From a virus, in the IMG/VR virus record IMGVR_UViG_3300025117_000607, positions 1-26,904 of that record: a stretch of DNA of 26,904 nt; one strand, 5' to 3'. Made by a program: the position numbers and the translations under genes. The first letter of the stretch is position 1. Every line of letters begins with the position of its first letter. The notes under the pieces were generated by a model that saw only the letters and a list, made by a program, of their open reading frames with translations, was not told where the DNA came from and did not search any database. Positions 1 to 6,337 of the stretch are shown one piece after another.

Positions 1-180
1 GACCTGAGCAGGGCCTACCTGAGCGGGGCCTACCTGAGCAGGGCCGACCTGAGCAGGGCCTACCTGAGCGGGGCCGACCTGAGCGGGGCCGACCTGAGCG
101 GGGCCGACCTGAGCAGGGCCGACCTGAGCGGGGCCGACCTGAGCGGGGCCTACCTGAGAGGGGCCTACCTGAGAGGGGCC
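1..180 (+). repeat. In-frame 15-bp tandem repeat, 12 units, encoding the pentapeptide helix
   Basis: Twelve consecutive 15-base units of the form (g/t)acctgag(c/a)(a/g)ggggcc run from base 1 to base 180, and the array continues past the left edge. Units differ almost only at the first codon (gac or tac), the fourth codon (agg or ggg) and, in the last two units, the third codon (aga for agc). Near identity at DNA level means recent expansion or ongoing slippage or recombination, not just conservation of the protein motif. Confidence 0.93.
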
Positions 181-441
181 ATTGTAGAGGGCGCTAGAAA
201 ATTAATAGGCACTAGACCTATATTACAGATTGGACTGCTTGGATCACGGTGCGCTTATTTACTCGCTTACTTGACTGATCAGGGAATCTGTATCCGTGCC
301 GGATGCTTTTTCGGCACATTGGAAGAGTTCAGATCGGCTGTCAGCAAAACGCATGGCACCAACGATCACCGGCGCGAATACATGGCAGCTATAACCATGA
401 TCGAGGAATTCGCAAAGATCTGGACGCCGAGGGAAGAGTAA
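1..441 (+). CDS. Pentapeptide-repeat protein, 5' truncated by the window edge
   Basis: Frame 1 is open from the first base to the TAA at 439-441, giving 146 residues with no start inside the window. The first 60 residues are twelve five-residue units of the form (D/Y)L(S/R)(R/G)A, i.e. [10 protein letters not shown] repeats, which fold as a right-handed quadrilateral beta-helix in known pentapeptide proteins. After AIVEG the chain leaves the helix into an approximately 85-residue C-terminal region ([56 protein letters not shown]) that resembles the tail found on many phage pentapeptide proteins. The function of that tail is unknown to me. The next gene begins 7 bases after the stop, suggesting co-transcription. 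No enzymatic residue is recognisable; interaction or DNA-mimic roles are known for some family members but cannot be assigned here. Confidence 0.88.
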   Translation, partial: DLSRAYLSGAYLSRADLSRAYLSGADLSGADLSGADLSRADLSGADLSGAYLRGAYLRGAIVEGARKLIGTRPILQIGLLGSRCAYLLAYLTDQGICIRAGCFFGTLEEFRSAVSKTHGTNDHRREYMAAITMIEEFAKIWTPREE

Positions 442-448
442 GCAGTCA

Positions 449-712
449 ATGGAATCTAAGCCCAAGCCCCGAATCATAATGCACAATGACGGGCGGGTAT
501 GCTGGCCTGATGTCATACTCTATAGGTATTCAGATGACCCGCCGAATGTCTATCATGCTGTGCCGCCAAAAGTAGTTGAGCTCAACTACTCAGTGATAGT
601 ACTGGACCTGAACAAGCACCATGAGCTCCTTTGCTCTGGCGCGTTATTTAGCCGTGAGCATACGGGCTATTCAGGCTCGGTAGTTGATAATCGAAAGGGT
701 GGTCGTGGCTAA
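449..712 (+). CDS. Small hypothetical phage protein (87 aa)
   Basis: An ATG 7 bases after the pentapeptide stop opens an 87-residue frame. It ends at a TAA that overlaps the start region of the metalloprotease gene. The product is soluble, has no signal peptide or membrane segment, and ends in a basic, glycine-rich tail (DNRKGGRG). The sequence HNDGRVCWPDVILYRYSDD looks like a beta-rich small domain, but I do not recognise a family. Tight packing between two convincing genes on the same strand is the main argument that it is real. Its role is unknown. Confidence 0.6.
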   Translation: MESKPKPRIIMHNDGRVCWPDVILYRYSDDPPNVYHAVPPKVVELNYSVIVLDLNKHHELLCSGALFSREHTGYSGSVVDNRKGGRG

Positions 713-1844
713 ATTTGCTCGCGTGGTCAATGGGAATGCTTTTGGGCTAGGCAAGCCTACCCGCTACAATTCACGCAGACCTATGGGGCAATTTTGGGCT
801 CTGTTATGGGCACTAGCCCTTATAGCTATAGTACTGCTAGCCGCCTGTGGTCCTATTGTGAAATCACCGTTGATTTCAGATAAAGCTATAGAGCAGGAGG
901 CTTTGAAAGAGCGCTTCATCATTATTGAACAATTGCTACGTGAAGAAGCCCAGCTCCAGCGAGTGGCGTACAAGGTAATGACGGCCTCAACGCACCTGTG
1001 CCCTAAGACGCGGGGTGCTTTAGGCTTCACGCTCGCTAACAAGTTCAGCTTTGGTAGTGAATATGCATCAGCTATGGAACAGCTCTATTTCACAGATGGA
1101 CTTACAGTCAGTAGCATAGTCCTAGATTCCCCTGCCGTACGAGCTGGACTAAGAGCCGGTGATGCAATACTTACATTCAACGGCCAGAAGCTGGGCAGCG
1201 GTAAGGACAGCTTAGACCATGCAAGAACAGTGATAGATCAAAGGGTGCAGAACACGGCCGTTGAATTGCAGATACAGCGGAACGGCACACTATACGATAT
1301 AACCTTTGAACTTGAAACGGCGTGTAACTATCCCGTAGTGTTGACAAACAAAGGAATCATAAATGCGTTTACTGATGGTGCAGCCATCAGTATTGATACG
1401 GGCATGATGCGCTTCATTGATGGTGATGATGAACTAGCTATAATCATTGGGCATGAGGTCGCGCATAACATCATGGGTCACATTCCAAAGAAGTTCGCCA
1501 ACTTTGCACTCGGTGGGGTTATTGATCTAGCTTTGTTCCTGACGACGGGCTTTCAATCAACGGCCTTTGGCCAGATGTCAGCGCAGCTATTGCACAGCCA
1601 AGGATTTGAACTTGAAGCTGACTATATCGGATTGTACCTGACAGCTTTAGCTGGATATGAAATAAACAACGCAGCGCAACTATGGCGTAGAATGGGCGTA
1701 TTCCACCCACAATTCGTGACACCTAAAACATGGTCAACACACCCATCCAGCCCAGAACGCTTTGCGCAGCTTGAATCTACAATTGCTGAGATAATACAGA
1801 AGCGAAATGCCGGGGCTGTATTAATTCCAGAGGGTATAAAATGA
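705..1844 (+). CDS. PDZ-containing M48-family zinc metalloprotease, predicted lipoprotein
   Basis: The predicted product is an envelope-anchored zinc endopeptidase. Counting from the GTG at 705: a hydrophobic segment ends in a lipobox (LLAAC, Cys48), so the protein is probably lipid-anchored and faces the periplasm. A PDZ domain follows at about 103-200 (DSPAVRAGLRAGDAILTFNG). The M48 catalytic domain shows HEVAH (His250, Glu251, His254), the third-ligand segment FELEAD (Glu302) and the family's late HPSSPERF motif (346-353). All expected catalytic residues are present. The GTG has AAAGGG about 7 bases upstream and overlaps the previous stop; TTG at 684 and ATG at 783 are alternatives, the last giving a compact signal peptide. 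The downstream gene overlaps by ATGA. Bacterial relatives (BepA/LoiP type) do envelope quality control. As a phage accessory gene it could alter the lysogen's envelope, or act in exclusion or lysis; these roles are inference. Confidence 0.85.
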   Translation: MAKFARVVNGNAFGLGKPTRYNSRRPMGQFWALLWALALIAIVLLAACGPIVKSPLISDKAIEQEALKERFIIIEQLLREEAQLQRVAYKVMTASTHLCPKTRGALGFTLANKFSFGSEYASAMEQLYFTDGLTVSSIVLDSPAVRAGLRAGDAILTFNGQKLGSGKDSLDHARTVIDQRVQNTAVELQIQRNGTLYDITFELETACNYPVVLTNKGIINAFTDGAAISIDTGMMRFIDGDDELAIIIGHEVAHNIMGHIPKKFANFALGGVIDLALFLTTGFQSTAFGQMSAQLLHSQGFELEADYIGLYLTALAGYEINNAAQLWRRMGVFHPQFVTPKTWSTHPSSPERFAQLESTIAEIIQKRNAGAVLIPEGIK

Positions 1845-2719
1845 GTGATAGACAGATGACTGACACCACAACACAAATCGCTTTGGCCATACACAAGCTG
1901 GCCGGGATCATCGACGCTAACGCAACCTACAATATTGGAGCGTGTATCCGCGACGCCTTCCCCCTCCCGTTTGTTGACGACGGCCCCAACGGGCTCGGCG
2001 GGGTGATCAGTCCGGATGATGCGAAGCCCGACACTACATCATCTAGAGACTGGCCAGAAGATTTCAGCCACGAGAATGGCAATTATGTTTGCATATGCTC
2101 GGTCTGCAAGAACACGTTTTGTGGACACAAGCGCCGCCTCATTTGTAAGGAATGTGCAAAAGGCGAGTCCGCCCCCGCCGCGCCGGATGCGCTGATCAAA
2201 AAGTTGCTTAACCCAATGTTTGTGGGTCGTGAAATGAATAGGCCCGGTGAAAAACCTGTGCTTGATCCTACAAGTACGGTTTCCACAATGCGCGAAGCCG
2301 CCGCCGAGATCCATCGCCTCAACAATGAATGGCTCAAGCTGCAAAACATCCGCCTGTCGAGCGATGACTATCAGCGTGCTGAAAAGGCCGAAGCAGTGAC
2401 GGACAAGGAAGTGCGAATATGCAAGGCGCTTCTTGACAGTTCGAGGGCGATGACCTGCGTGGAGTGCGAGCGTTGCGCTAATCTCATCGAACGCCTCGCC
2501 CGCGAGCGGGATGAAGCGCAGGCTGTGGTCATGGCGAATTTTGCTAACGCGGCTTCGTCCCTACATCCGTCTGTAGAACAGTTGCAGCGCCGCCTCGCCA
2601 AGGCCGTGCAGGCGCTCAATCCTTTGGCTAACCAGTATATCGGTGAAAGTGATAAAGGCGCGAGATACTTTCAAGAAGCGATTGTTGCCGCCCTCTCCTC
2701 CCTCAAGGGAGGGGCGTGA
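1841..2719 (+). CDS. Phage zinc-ribbon protein, unknown function
   Basis: The ATG overlaps the metalloprotease stop (ATGA), so the two are likely translationally coupled. The 292-residue product has a segment at about 74-105 (FSHENGNYVCICSVC, then FCGHKRRLICKECA) holding two CxxC pairs (Cys86/Cys89 and Cys102/Cys105) around GHKRR. I recognise this arrangement as a recurrent zinc-ribbon in phage hypothetical proteins. The rest is mostly predicted helix: AAEIHRLNNEWLKLQ, a second Cys-rich stretch (CVECERCANLIERLAR) and a helical C-terminus, so it may oligomerise. No catalytic motif is visible. The GC-rich codons of the last third differ from the more AT-rich protease gene upstream, suggesting separate origins. 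Confidence 0.75.
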   Translation: MSDRQMTDTTTQIALAIHKLAGIIDANATYNIGACIRDAFPLPFVDDGPNGLGGVISPDDAKPDTTSSRDWPEDFSHENGNYVCICSVCKNTFCGHKRRLICKECAKGESAPAAPDALIKKLLNPMFVGREMNRPGEKPVLDPTSTVSTMREAAAEIHRLNNEWLKLQNIRLSSDDYQRAEKAEAVTDKEVRICKALLDSSRAMTCVECERCANLIERLARERDEAQAVVMANFANAASSLHPSVEQLQRRLAKAVQALNPLANQYIGESDKGARYFQEAIVAALSSLKGGA

Positions 2720-2722
2720 TGG
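2705..2722 (+). repeat. Start-site direct repeat, copy 1
   Basis: The 18 bases aagggaggggcgtgatgg occur here and again, identically, at 2920-2937. Each copy supplies the end of one gene (KGGA then TGA), a strong GGGAGGGG ribosome-binding site, and the ATG of the next gene overlapping that stop. Confidence 0.85.
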
Positions 2723-2934
2723 CCAACTGCGCGACATGCAAACACAACAGCTACGTCAACCTGGAAACGGATTGGGTTTCGTGCGGCCATCGCACGACGC
2801 TCGCCAAACAACCAAGATGGGAATTTGGCGACCCAATCGCGGTCAACGCAATGACTAGCGACTGGCGCGCGTCAGAGGCAGCAGCTTGGGACGTTTGCCC
2901 GACCTACGAGCAGGCAAGAAAGGGAGGGGCGTGA
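2719..2934 (+). CDS. Small Cys-containing phage protein (71 aa)
   Basis: The ATG at 2719 overlaps the previous TGA and has GGGAGGGG just upstream, so I prefer it to the GTG at 2716. The 71-residue product begins MANCATCKHNS, with CxxC, and has further cysteines in WVSCGH and WDVCPTY. It could bind one metal ion. Trp-rich pieces (DWRASEAAAWDVCPTY) suggest a compact fold. I do not recognise a named family, but small CxxC proteins of this kind are common in phage accessory clusters. Confidence 0.65.
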   Translation: MANCATCKHNSYVNLETDWVSCGHRTTLAKQPRWEFGDPIAVNAMTSDWRASEAAAWDVCPTYEQARKGGA

Positions 2935-2937
2935 TGG
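2920..2937 (+). repeat. Start-site direct repeat, copy 2
   Basis: Identical to 2705-2722. It ends the 71-residue gene with KGGA-TGA and starts the following 31-residue frame with the same RBS and overlapping ATG. The pair could have arisen by recombination at a reusable gene junction. Confidence 0.85.
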
Positions 2938-3029
2938 ACAAGGCAGAATTAATCAAGAGGCTGGAATGCTCGTCGTGCCGTAGCGGCCACGTCCACCCGA
3001 TAGGCGGCGCCGCGATCTTCAAGATTTAG
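2934..3029 (+). CDS. Mini-protein with CxxC (31 aa)
   Basis: The ATG overlaps the previous TGA and uses the same strong GGGAGGGG context as the gene before it. The frame runs 31 residues to TAG at 3027-3029 and contains ECSSCRSGHVHP, a CxxC followed by two histidines that could bind a metal. It may be a functional mini-protein or the remnant of a longer gene cut by recombination at the repeated junction. The RBS supports translation; nothing else supports a function. Confidence 0.4.
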   Translation: MDKAELIKRLECSSCRSGHVHPIGGAAIFKI

Positions 3030-3042
3030 GGAGCCATAAAAG

Positions 3043-3237
3043 ATGAAGATGGATAAAGCCTTAAAACCGTCGCCCGCGTTGCTCGCCAAGATCGGCAGCA
3101 TCGTGGTTCACGTTCAAGAGGGTCTTAGCCCGACCGGCCACCATTTCGACCTGCAAGGAATGAAGCCACTTCTCGCCGATCCCGAGGTAGTCGAGTGGAT
3201 CGAAGCGATGGGCGTGCTTCTACCTAAGAAGCGGTAA
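3043..3237 (+). CDS. Conserved small phage protein (64 aa)
   Basis: This frame starts at ATG 3043, 13 bases after the preceding stop, with GGGAG upstream. It ends just before the convergent junction. The product contains LLAKIGSIVVHVQEGLSP, TGHHFDL and LLADPEVVEWIEAMG, ending LLPKKR. I recognise this pattern from small hypothetical proteins in many phages of Gram-negative bacteria; their function is not established. It has no membrane segment or signal peptide. It is the last plus-strand gene before the late structural block. Confidence 0.7.
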   Translation: MKMDKALKPSPALLAKIGSIVVHVQEGLSPTGHHFDLQGMKPLLADPEVVEWIEAMGVLLPKKR

Positions 3238-3298
3238 GGATTCCCACTTGCCCACCCTCCTCACCATGTCTGACGTAGCGGGAAGGGCAAGGGTATCC
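3238..3298. terminator. Inverted repeat at the convergent gene junction, candidate bidirectional terminator
   Basis: The 68-base gap between the last plus-strand gene and the Rz1 gene contains GGATTCCCACTTGCCC (3238-3253), which pairs imperfectly with GGGCAAGGGTATCC (3285-3298). The loop is about 31 bases. The position, exactly between two converging transcription units, fits a two-way terminator. The long loop and the absence of a clean T-tract on either strand weaken the call. Confidence 0.35.
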
Positions 3299-3305
3299 GT
3301 GCGGG

Positions 3306-3605
3306 TTACTTAGATGCTGAACCAATCCAAACCCGGATAGCATCAATCTGATCTGCACAGCCCTCTAAGCGTCCAGCAAGCGTTACGATATAGCCACGGA
3401 TATCAGTCAACGTAGCTGTATCAGGGACAGGTGCATCAACCTGTGAGCGCGTGCACGGTGCTACAAGCTCAACGGGCGGCACTAATTTCTCAACGCGGGG
3501 TGGCTCGTGTATTGTCACTATTTGCCGAGTAGGAGTCCCGCAGCCCTCTAAGAACAGCACGGAGCCCAGGAGGAGCAGGAGCGTTATCCAATAGGGTAGC
3601 TGCAT
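3306..3605 (-). CDS. Outer-membrane spanin lipoprotein (Rz1-like)
   Basis: This 99-residue frame starts inside the upstream i-spanin gene in another reading frame and runs 184 bases past its end, the classic overlapping Rz/Rz1 layout. A hydrophobic N-terminus (WITLLLLLGSVLFLEGC) ends in a lipobox with Cys about residue 22, and a proline-rich stretch follows (HEPPRVEKLVPPVELVAP), as in o-spanins. The mature lipoprotein would sit in the outer membrane and bind the i-spanin across the periplasm, fusing the two membranes in the last step of lysis. At 99 residues it is longer than lambda Rz1, having an extra C-terminal helix. Confidence 0.82.
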   Translation of the reverse strand: MQLPYWITLLLLLGSVLFLEGCGTPTRQIVTIHEPPRVEKLVPPVELVAPCTRSQVDAPVPDTATLTDIRGYIVTLAGRLEGCADQIDAIRVWIGSASK

Positions 3606-3921
3606 GGTTCGCCTCTTTGATTATAGTAGCTATGCGAACTTCCGATCGAGCCCGCGCAGCGACTAGCTGTTTAGACGCGGTATCCGCCCTCTGGTTAGCT
3701 TGTTCAAGATTGGCTGTGACTTGTTCAAGCGCCACGCGATAGCGTTCATTTGCACCTTCAGCAACATCGAGTTGTGCATTAAGGCCAACTATCTGTCCGT
3801 CTCGTGCCTCAATACGCCACTGTTGAACCTTCCAGGTTGCACCTAGGGCAAGGACTAATATACCGACTATGGCCCAAGCACCGAGCTTGGAACCTAGGAA
3901 TTGTAGAACCATCATAGGCAT
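3490..3921 (-). CDS. Inner-membrane spanin (Rz-like)
   Basis: The ATG overlaps the stop of the holin-like gene (ATGA). The 143-residue product has one N-terminal membrane segment (about 12-28, GAWAIVGILVLALGATW) followed by a long coiled coil from about residue 38 to 105 rich in Q, E, A and R. This is the i-spanin topology: N-terminus in the cytoplasm, periplasmic rod. The Rz1-like gene begins within its last third in another frame, which strengthens both assignments. Family identity rests on architecture, since spanins diverge too fast for motif recognition. Confidence 0.82.
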   Translation of the reverse strand: MPMMVLQFLGSKLGAWAIVGILVLALGATWKVQQWRIEARDGQIVGLNAQLDVAEGANERYRVALEQVTANLEQANQRADTASKQLVAARARSEVRIATIIKEANHAATLLDNAPAPPGLRAVLRGLRDSYSANSDNTRATPR

Positions 3922-4238
3922 CAGAGCGTTCCCCCGTTGCCGTTGCCGTTTCCTCTAGCTGCCGTGACGATGTCAGCGGTCTTATCCCGAATCACTTTTG
4001 CTGCGCCCATCGCGCCGATGATAGCTGCAATGCTTCCCCCAAAGGCCATCAGACCGGGCTCATGAGCGTTGATAACTACATCATAGGCAAAGACAGCGCA
4101 GTCCACAACCAAAGCGATGAGTCCGCCTATAGTTATAGAATCATTTCGCCTGTCATCTGCTGAGCATAAGGCGGCGAACCAATTACCGGTCGTATCGGTT
4201 GCACGCCGTCGTTGCTCTGTTGGCGACTGATCGTTCAT
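3921..4238 (-). CDS. Putative holin (two membrane segments)
   Basis: This 105-residue protein has a charged N-terminus (MNDQSPTEQRRRATD), two hydrophobic segments (ITIGGLIALVVDCAVFAYDV and LMAFGGSIAAIIGAMGAAKV) and a basic, Gly/Asn-rich C-terminus (AARGNGNGNGGTL). Size, topology and position immediately upstream of the spanins fit a holin controlling lysis timing. It overlaps its neighbours by ATGA on both sides, so the cassette is translated as a unit. Holin families are not distinguishable by eye, and other small phage membrane proteins look similar. Confidence 0.62.
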   Translation of the reverse strand: MNDQSPTEQRRRATDTTGNWFAALCSADDRRNDSITIGGLIALVVDCAVFAYDVVINAHEPGLMAFGGSIAAIIGAMGAAKVIRDKTADIVTAARGNGNGNGGTL

Positions 4239-4582
4239 GATGCGTCGCCATTAGTAACAAAGCCGTGCCAATTACAACCTCCGTTCAATTGCACAGACCG
4301 TGCCGTGCTGGGCGGATCAGCTTCAAGAGTTAGATCATTGAGCCCCGTTCCTACCAATTTCCAACGTCCCGGCCCTGGATGGATTTCATCTGGTACGCCA
4401 CGTGATCTCGACCAGCAAATGACGCGGTGTGCTCCTCTTGAGCCACTGTTAGCAGCGAAGCATTTCGGGCAGAGAAACATGACACCCTGTGCCTCTTCAA
4501 GGGTAATGACTTCAACATAGTATTCGTGCCCATCTCGCGATTCATGGCGCATGAACTTAGCCTCAAGATCAAGCAGGCGCAT
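4235..4582 (-). CDS. DUF6527-like phage protein with metal-binding Cys
   Basis: The 115-residue product contains GVMFLCPKCFAANSG, a later CWSRSRGVPDEIHPGPGRW, NDLTLEADPPS and a C-terminal GGCNWHGFVTNGDAS. The FLCPxC, PGPxRW, DLTL and CxWHGFVxNG series matches my memory of the DUF6527 family of phage proteins, which probably binds zinc through the Cys/His pairs. Its biochemical role is not known to me. It lies inside the lysis cassette, overlapping the DUF5675-like gene by 14 bases and the holin-like gene by ATGA. Confidence 0.65.
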   Translation of the reverse strand: MRLLDLEAKFMRHESRDGHEYYVEVITLEEAQGVMFLCPKCFAANSGSRGAHRVICWSRSRGVPDEIHPGPGRWKLVGTGLNDLTLEADPPSTARSVQLNGGCNWHGFVTNGDAS

Positions 4583-5015
4583 CTTGAACGCCCTTTATCT
4601 CAAGCTCGAAAATCTCCTGCCGCATGATGCGGGCAAATTCAGAAACCGCTGGGCCAGAAGCAACTACAGCCTTCTGTTCACGGCCATCCTTGGTGCGCAA
4701 GATTCCTCGGGATTTACCAAGCAGAATGCAGCCCTCGACATTCGACACATAGCCTAGAGCTGTATCGCCAGCCCAATTCCCCTTATGAATAAGGATATCT
4801 GAACGGCCGGGGACGTCTTGCAGTTCGTAGCACCAGCCAAAGCGGGGTGACTCCTGCCATTGCACGTGATGGGTTCCAATAGGCACACATGATTTACCTT
4901 TTTCATTGCCACGCCACGGCAATTCAGCCGTGTAGAATATCTGCCCTTCAACTTCAATCTTGCCGAAGGTGCCCTCATCAGAACTTTCGAGTCGCTGAAG
5001 AATAATCTGACGCAT
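4569..5015 (-). CDS. DUF5675-like protein, candidate cell-wall hydrolase
   Basis: This 148-residue protein reads RLESSDEGTFGKI, CVPIGTHHVQW, VPGRSDILIHKGNWAG and GCILLGKSRG, which I recognise as the DUF5675 pattern. The IHKGN histidine (His77) and the cysteine of EGCILLG (Cys96) are spaced like the catalytic His and Cys of L,D-transpeptidases (H...GC). It sits between a secreted protein and the holin/spanin genes, and no lysozyme, amidase or peptidase is otherwise seen in the cassette. It is therefore the best candidate for the enzyme that cuts peptidoglycan. It has no signal peptide, consistent with release by a holin. The family call is good; the endolysin role is inference. Confidence 0.65.
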   Translation of the reverse strand: MRQIILQRLESSDEGTFGKIEVEGQIFYTAELPWRGNEKGKSCVPIGTHHVQWQESPRFGWCYELQDVPGRSDILIHKGNWAGDTALGYVSNVEGCILLGKSRGILRTKDGREQKAVVASGPAVSEFARIMRQEIFELEIKGVQDAPA

Positions 5016-5019
5016 CTAT

Positions 5020-5403
5020 CTAGCTTCCCATCGGGGGCGCAAAGAAGCACCGTAACAAGCCAGGGCGCGGGATGCAGGCCCAGAAGCGGCCATCCTCAGA
5101 CATCTTGACTTCCTTCGCGAGAACGGCGTAATGATGCCCCTGAAAATCAAATTCGTAACCGCCGCTAGGATGCGATATGATGTTCTCAATACGCGGCGTG
5201 CCTTTATTTAATCGAGAGGTATTTCCTACATCAGTATAGCAATCATTCTCCCCGCAGCACGCATCACCAGTTCGCTTGTCCCGTTCATTGATCCAGGCAT
5301 AGCGGCCATCCTTGCCGCCTATGAATGCTAAGGCTGGTGAAAGAATAGCGACACTGAGCACAATGACTATAGCAATTATTCTCATAGTAGTTGGTCCTAT
5401 CAT
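5020..5403 (-). CDS. Secreted Cys-rich protein with CCGxxDC motif
   Basis: The ATG at 5403 overlaps the previous stop by ATGA; an internal ATG (residue 7) could also serve. A signal peptide is clear (MRIIAIVIVLSVAILSPALA, cut near ALA-F). The mature part has DACCGENDCYTDV, a central GGYEFDFQGHHYAVLAKEV, SEDGRFWACIPRP and a C-terminal RCFFAPPMGS. This order (CCxxxDC, then SxDGxxxxC, then CFxxPP) is one I associate with secreted hypothetical proteins of Alphaproteobacteria. The five cysteines suggest disulfides in the periplasm. Its function is unknown; the location in the lysis region could mean a periplasmic lysis accessory or a moron gene. Confidence 0.65.
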   Translation of the reverse strand: MIGPTTMRIIAIVIVLSVAILSPALAFIGGKDGRYAWINERDKRTGDACCGENDCYTDVGNTSRLNKGTPRIENIISHPSGGYEFDFQGHHYAVLAKEVKMSEDGRFWACIPRPGLLRCFFAPPMGS

Positions 5404-5759
5404 TCAGCGCCCGCAGACCCTCTAGCCCATAATTCCATAGACGCTCTTAACCCAGCTAGATCCTTGCGGATTTCCGCTAGATCAGATTTGACCTCTATAC
5501 GTGAGATATAGGCTTCAGCTATATGGACTTCATGGTCCTGTAGCTTGGCCTCAGTTCTGCGAATATCACTATCTAAGCTAGACCTAACACCATTGAGATC
5601 GTTTCTAAGGTCGTGGAACTTCTTTGATATCTGTTCAGACACTTTCTCAAACAGTCGCTCTTCACGGTTTCGCTGCCAACGGCTGTGAGCAAGGCTGGTT
5701 CCTATAATTGCGATAACAATACTAACCGCGCTTAGGAATATCGAAGCTGAAGGTTCCAT
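5400..5759 (-). CDS. Single-pass membrane protein with coiled coil
   Basis: This 119-residue product begins with one hydrophobic helix (IFLSAVSIVIAIIGTSLA, about 7-24) followed by a basic cluster (RWQRNREERL) and a long heptad-rich helix to about residue 110. It starts the lysis cassette. The topology resembles small phage membrane-anchored coiled-coil proteins, including haemolysin XhlA-like and spanin-like proteins. A role as a lysis regulator or second holin-like factor is possible but not supported by a motif. Confidence 0.6.
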   Translation of the reverse strand: MEPSASIFLSAVSIVIAIIGTSLAHSRWQRNREERLFEKVSEQISKKFHDLRNDLNGVRSSLDSDIRRTEAKLQDHEVHIAEAYISRIEVKSDLAEIRKDLAGLRASMELWARGSAGAE

Positions 5760-5777
5760 ATAATTTACACCTATTGT

Positions 5778-6332
5778 TTATCCAACCCCGCTAAACTGCA
5801 TTTCCGCGCAGCGCGCGTTGATCACGATGCTCGATGTTCTGACGCGGGCGTACTTGTAAAGGCTTGTATCGGCGCACGTCATCGTGGCGCTGGCGCCGGC
5901 ATTTATGTTGGCCGTGGAAGTCGCAACATTCGTCCAATCGGTGCCGTTGGCCGACACATCGAAGTCGCGTGTCGCGCCGTCGCCGCCGTGGAAGCTCGCG
6001 TTGTTGGGCGCCCAAATCTGCACCTGCGTCCAGCGGATTGCCTGACTTATCTCTAATTGCAGCGTCGCCTCGCCGCCTGACTGTAGGGCGGCTGCTGAGT
6101 CCGCCTGATTAGTGTTCCCGTCGATCAGCGCGGCGGCGCGCGTCGTCCAGGTGTTCGTGACGGTGACGTATGACTCAGCCGGATCGATCACGCCGTCGAT
6201 GCCTAATGTACTAGAACCAGAACTTAAGACTCCATGATCAAACGGGAACATCGTGATGTCGCAGCGCCGTTTGTCTGGCACCAATAGTTCTCGATCTGGA
6301 ACCAACAAGCCACACTGCTTTACATATCGCAT
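5778..6332 (-). CDS. Tail-fibre-associated protein with F5/8 type C (discoidin)-like domain
   Basis: I take ATG 6332 as start, 5 bases after the upstream stop; an in-frame TTG at 6347 is less likely. The 184-residue product has an N-terminal piece with a short internal repeat (LLVPDRELLVPDKR), then a beta-rich domain. WTQVQIWAPNN, FHGGDGATRDFDVSANGT and DWTNVATST follow the discoidin order (planar-strand W/I, DVSxDGTxW). Such domains bind carbohydrates, so this is probably a distal fibre or adhesin component recognising host glycans. It is the last gene of the fibre block before the lysis cassette. The fold call is by pattern only. Confidence 0.6.
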   Translation of the reverse strand: MRYVKQCGLLVPDRELLVPDKRRCDITMFPFDHGVLSSGSSTLGIDGVIDPAESYVTVTNTWTTRAAALIDGNTNQADSAAALQSGGEATLQLEISQAIRWTQVQIWAPNNASFHGGDGATRDFDVSANGTDWTNVATSTANINAGASATMTCADTSLYKYARVRTSSIVINARCAEMQFSGVG

Positions 6333-6337
6333 TGGAG

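Noticed and set aside
1-180. CRISPR array at the left edge
   Set aside because: Units are 15 bases with no spacers, keep one open frame and encode pentapeptide repeats.
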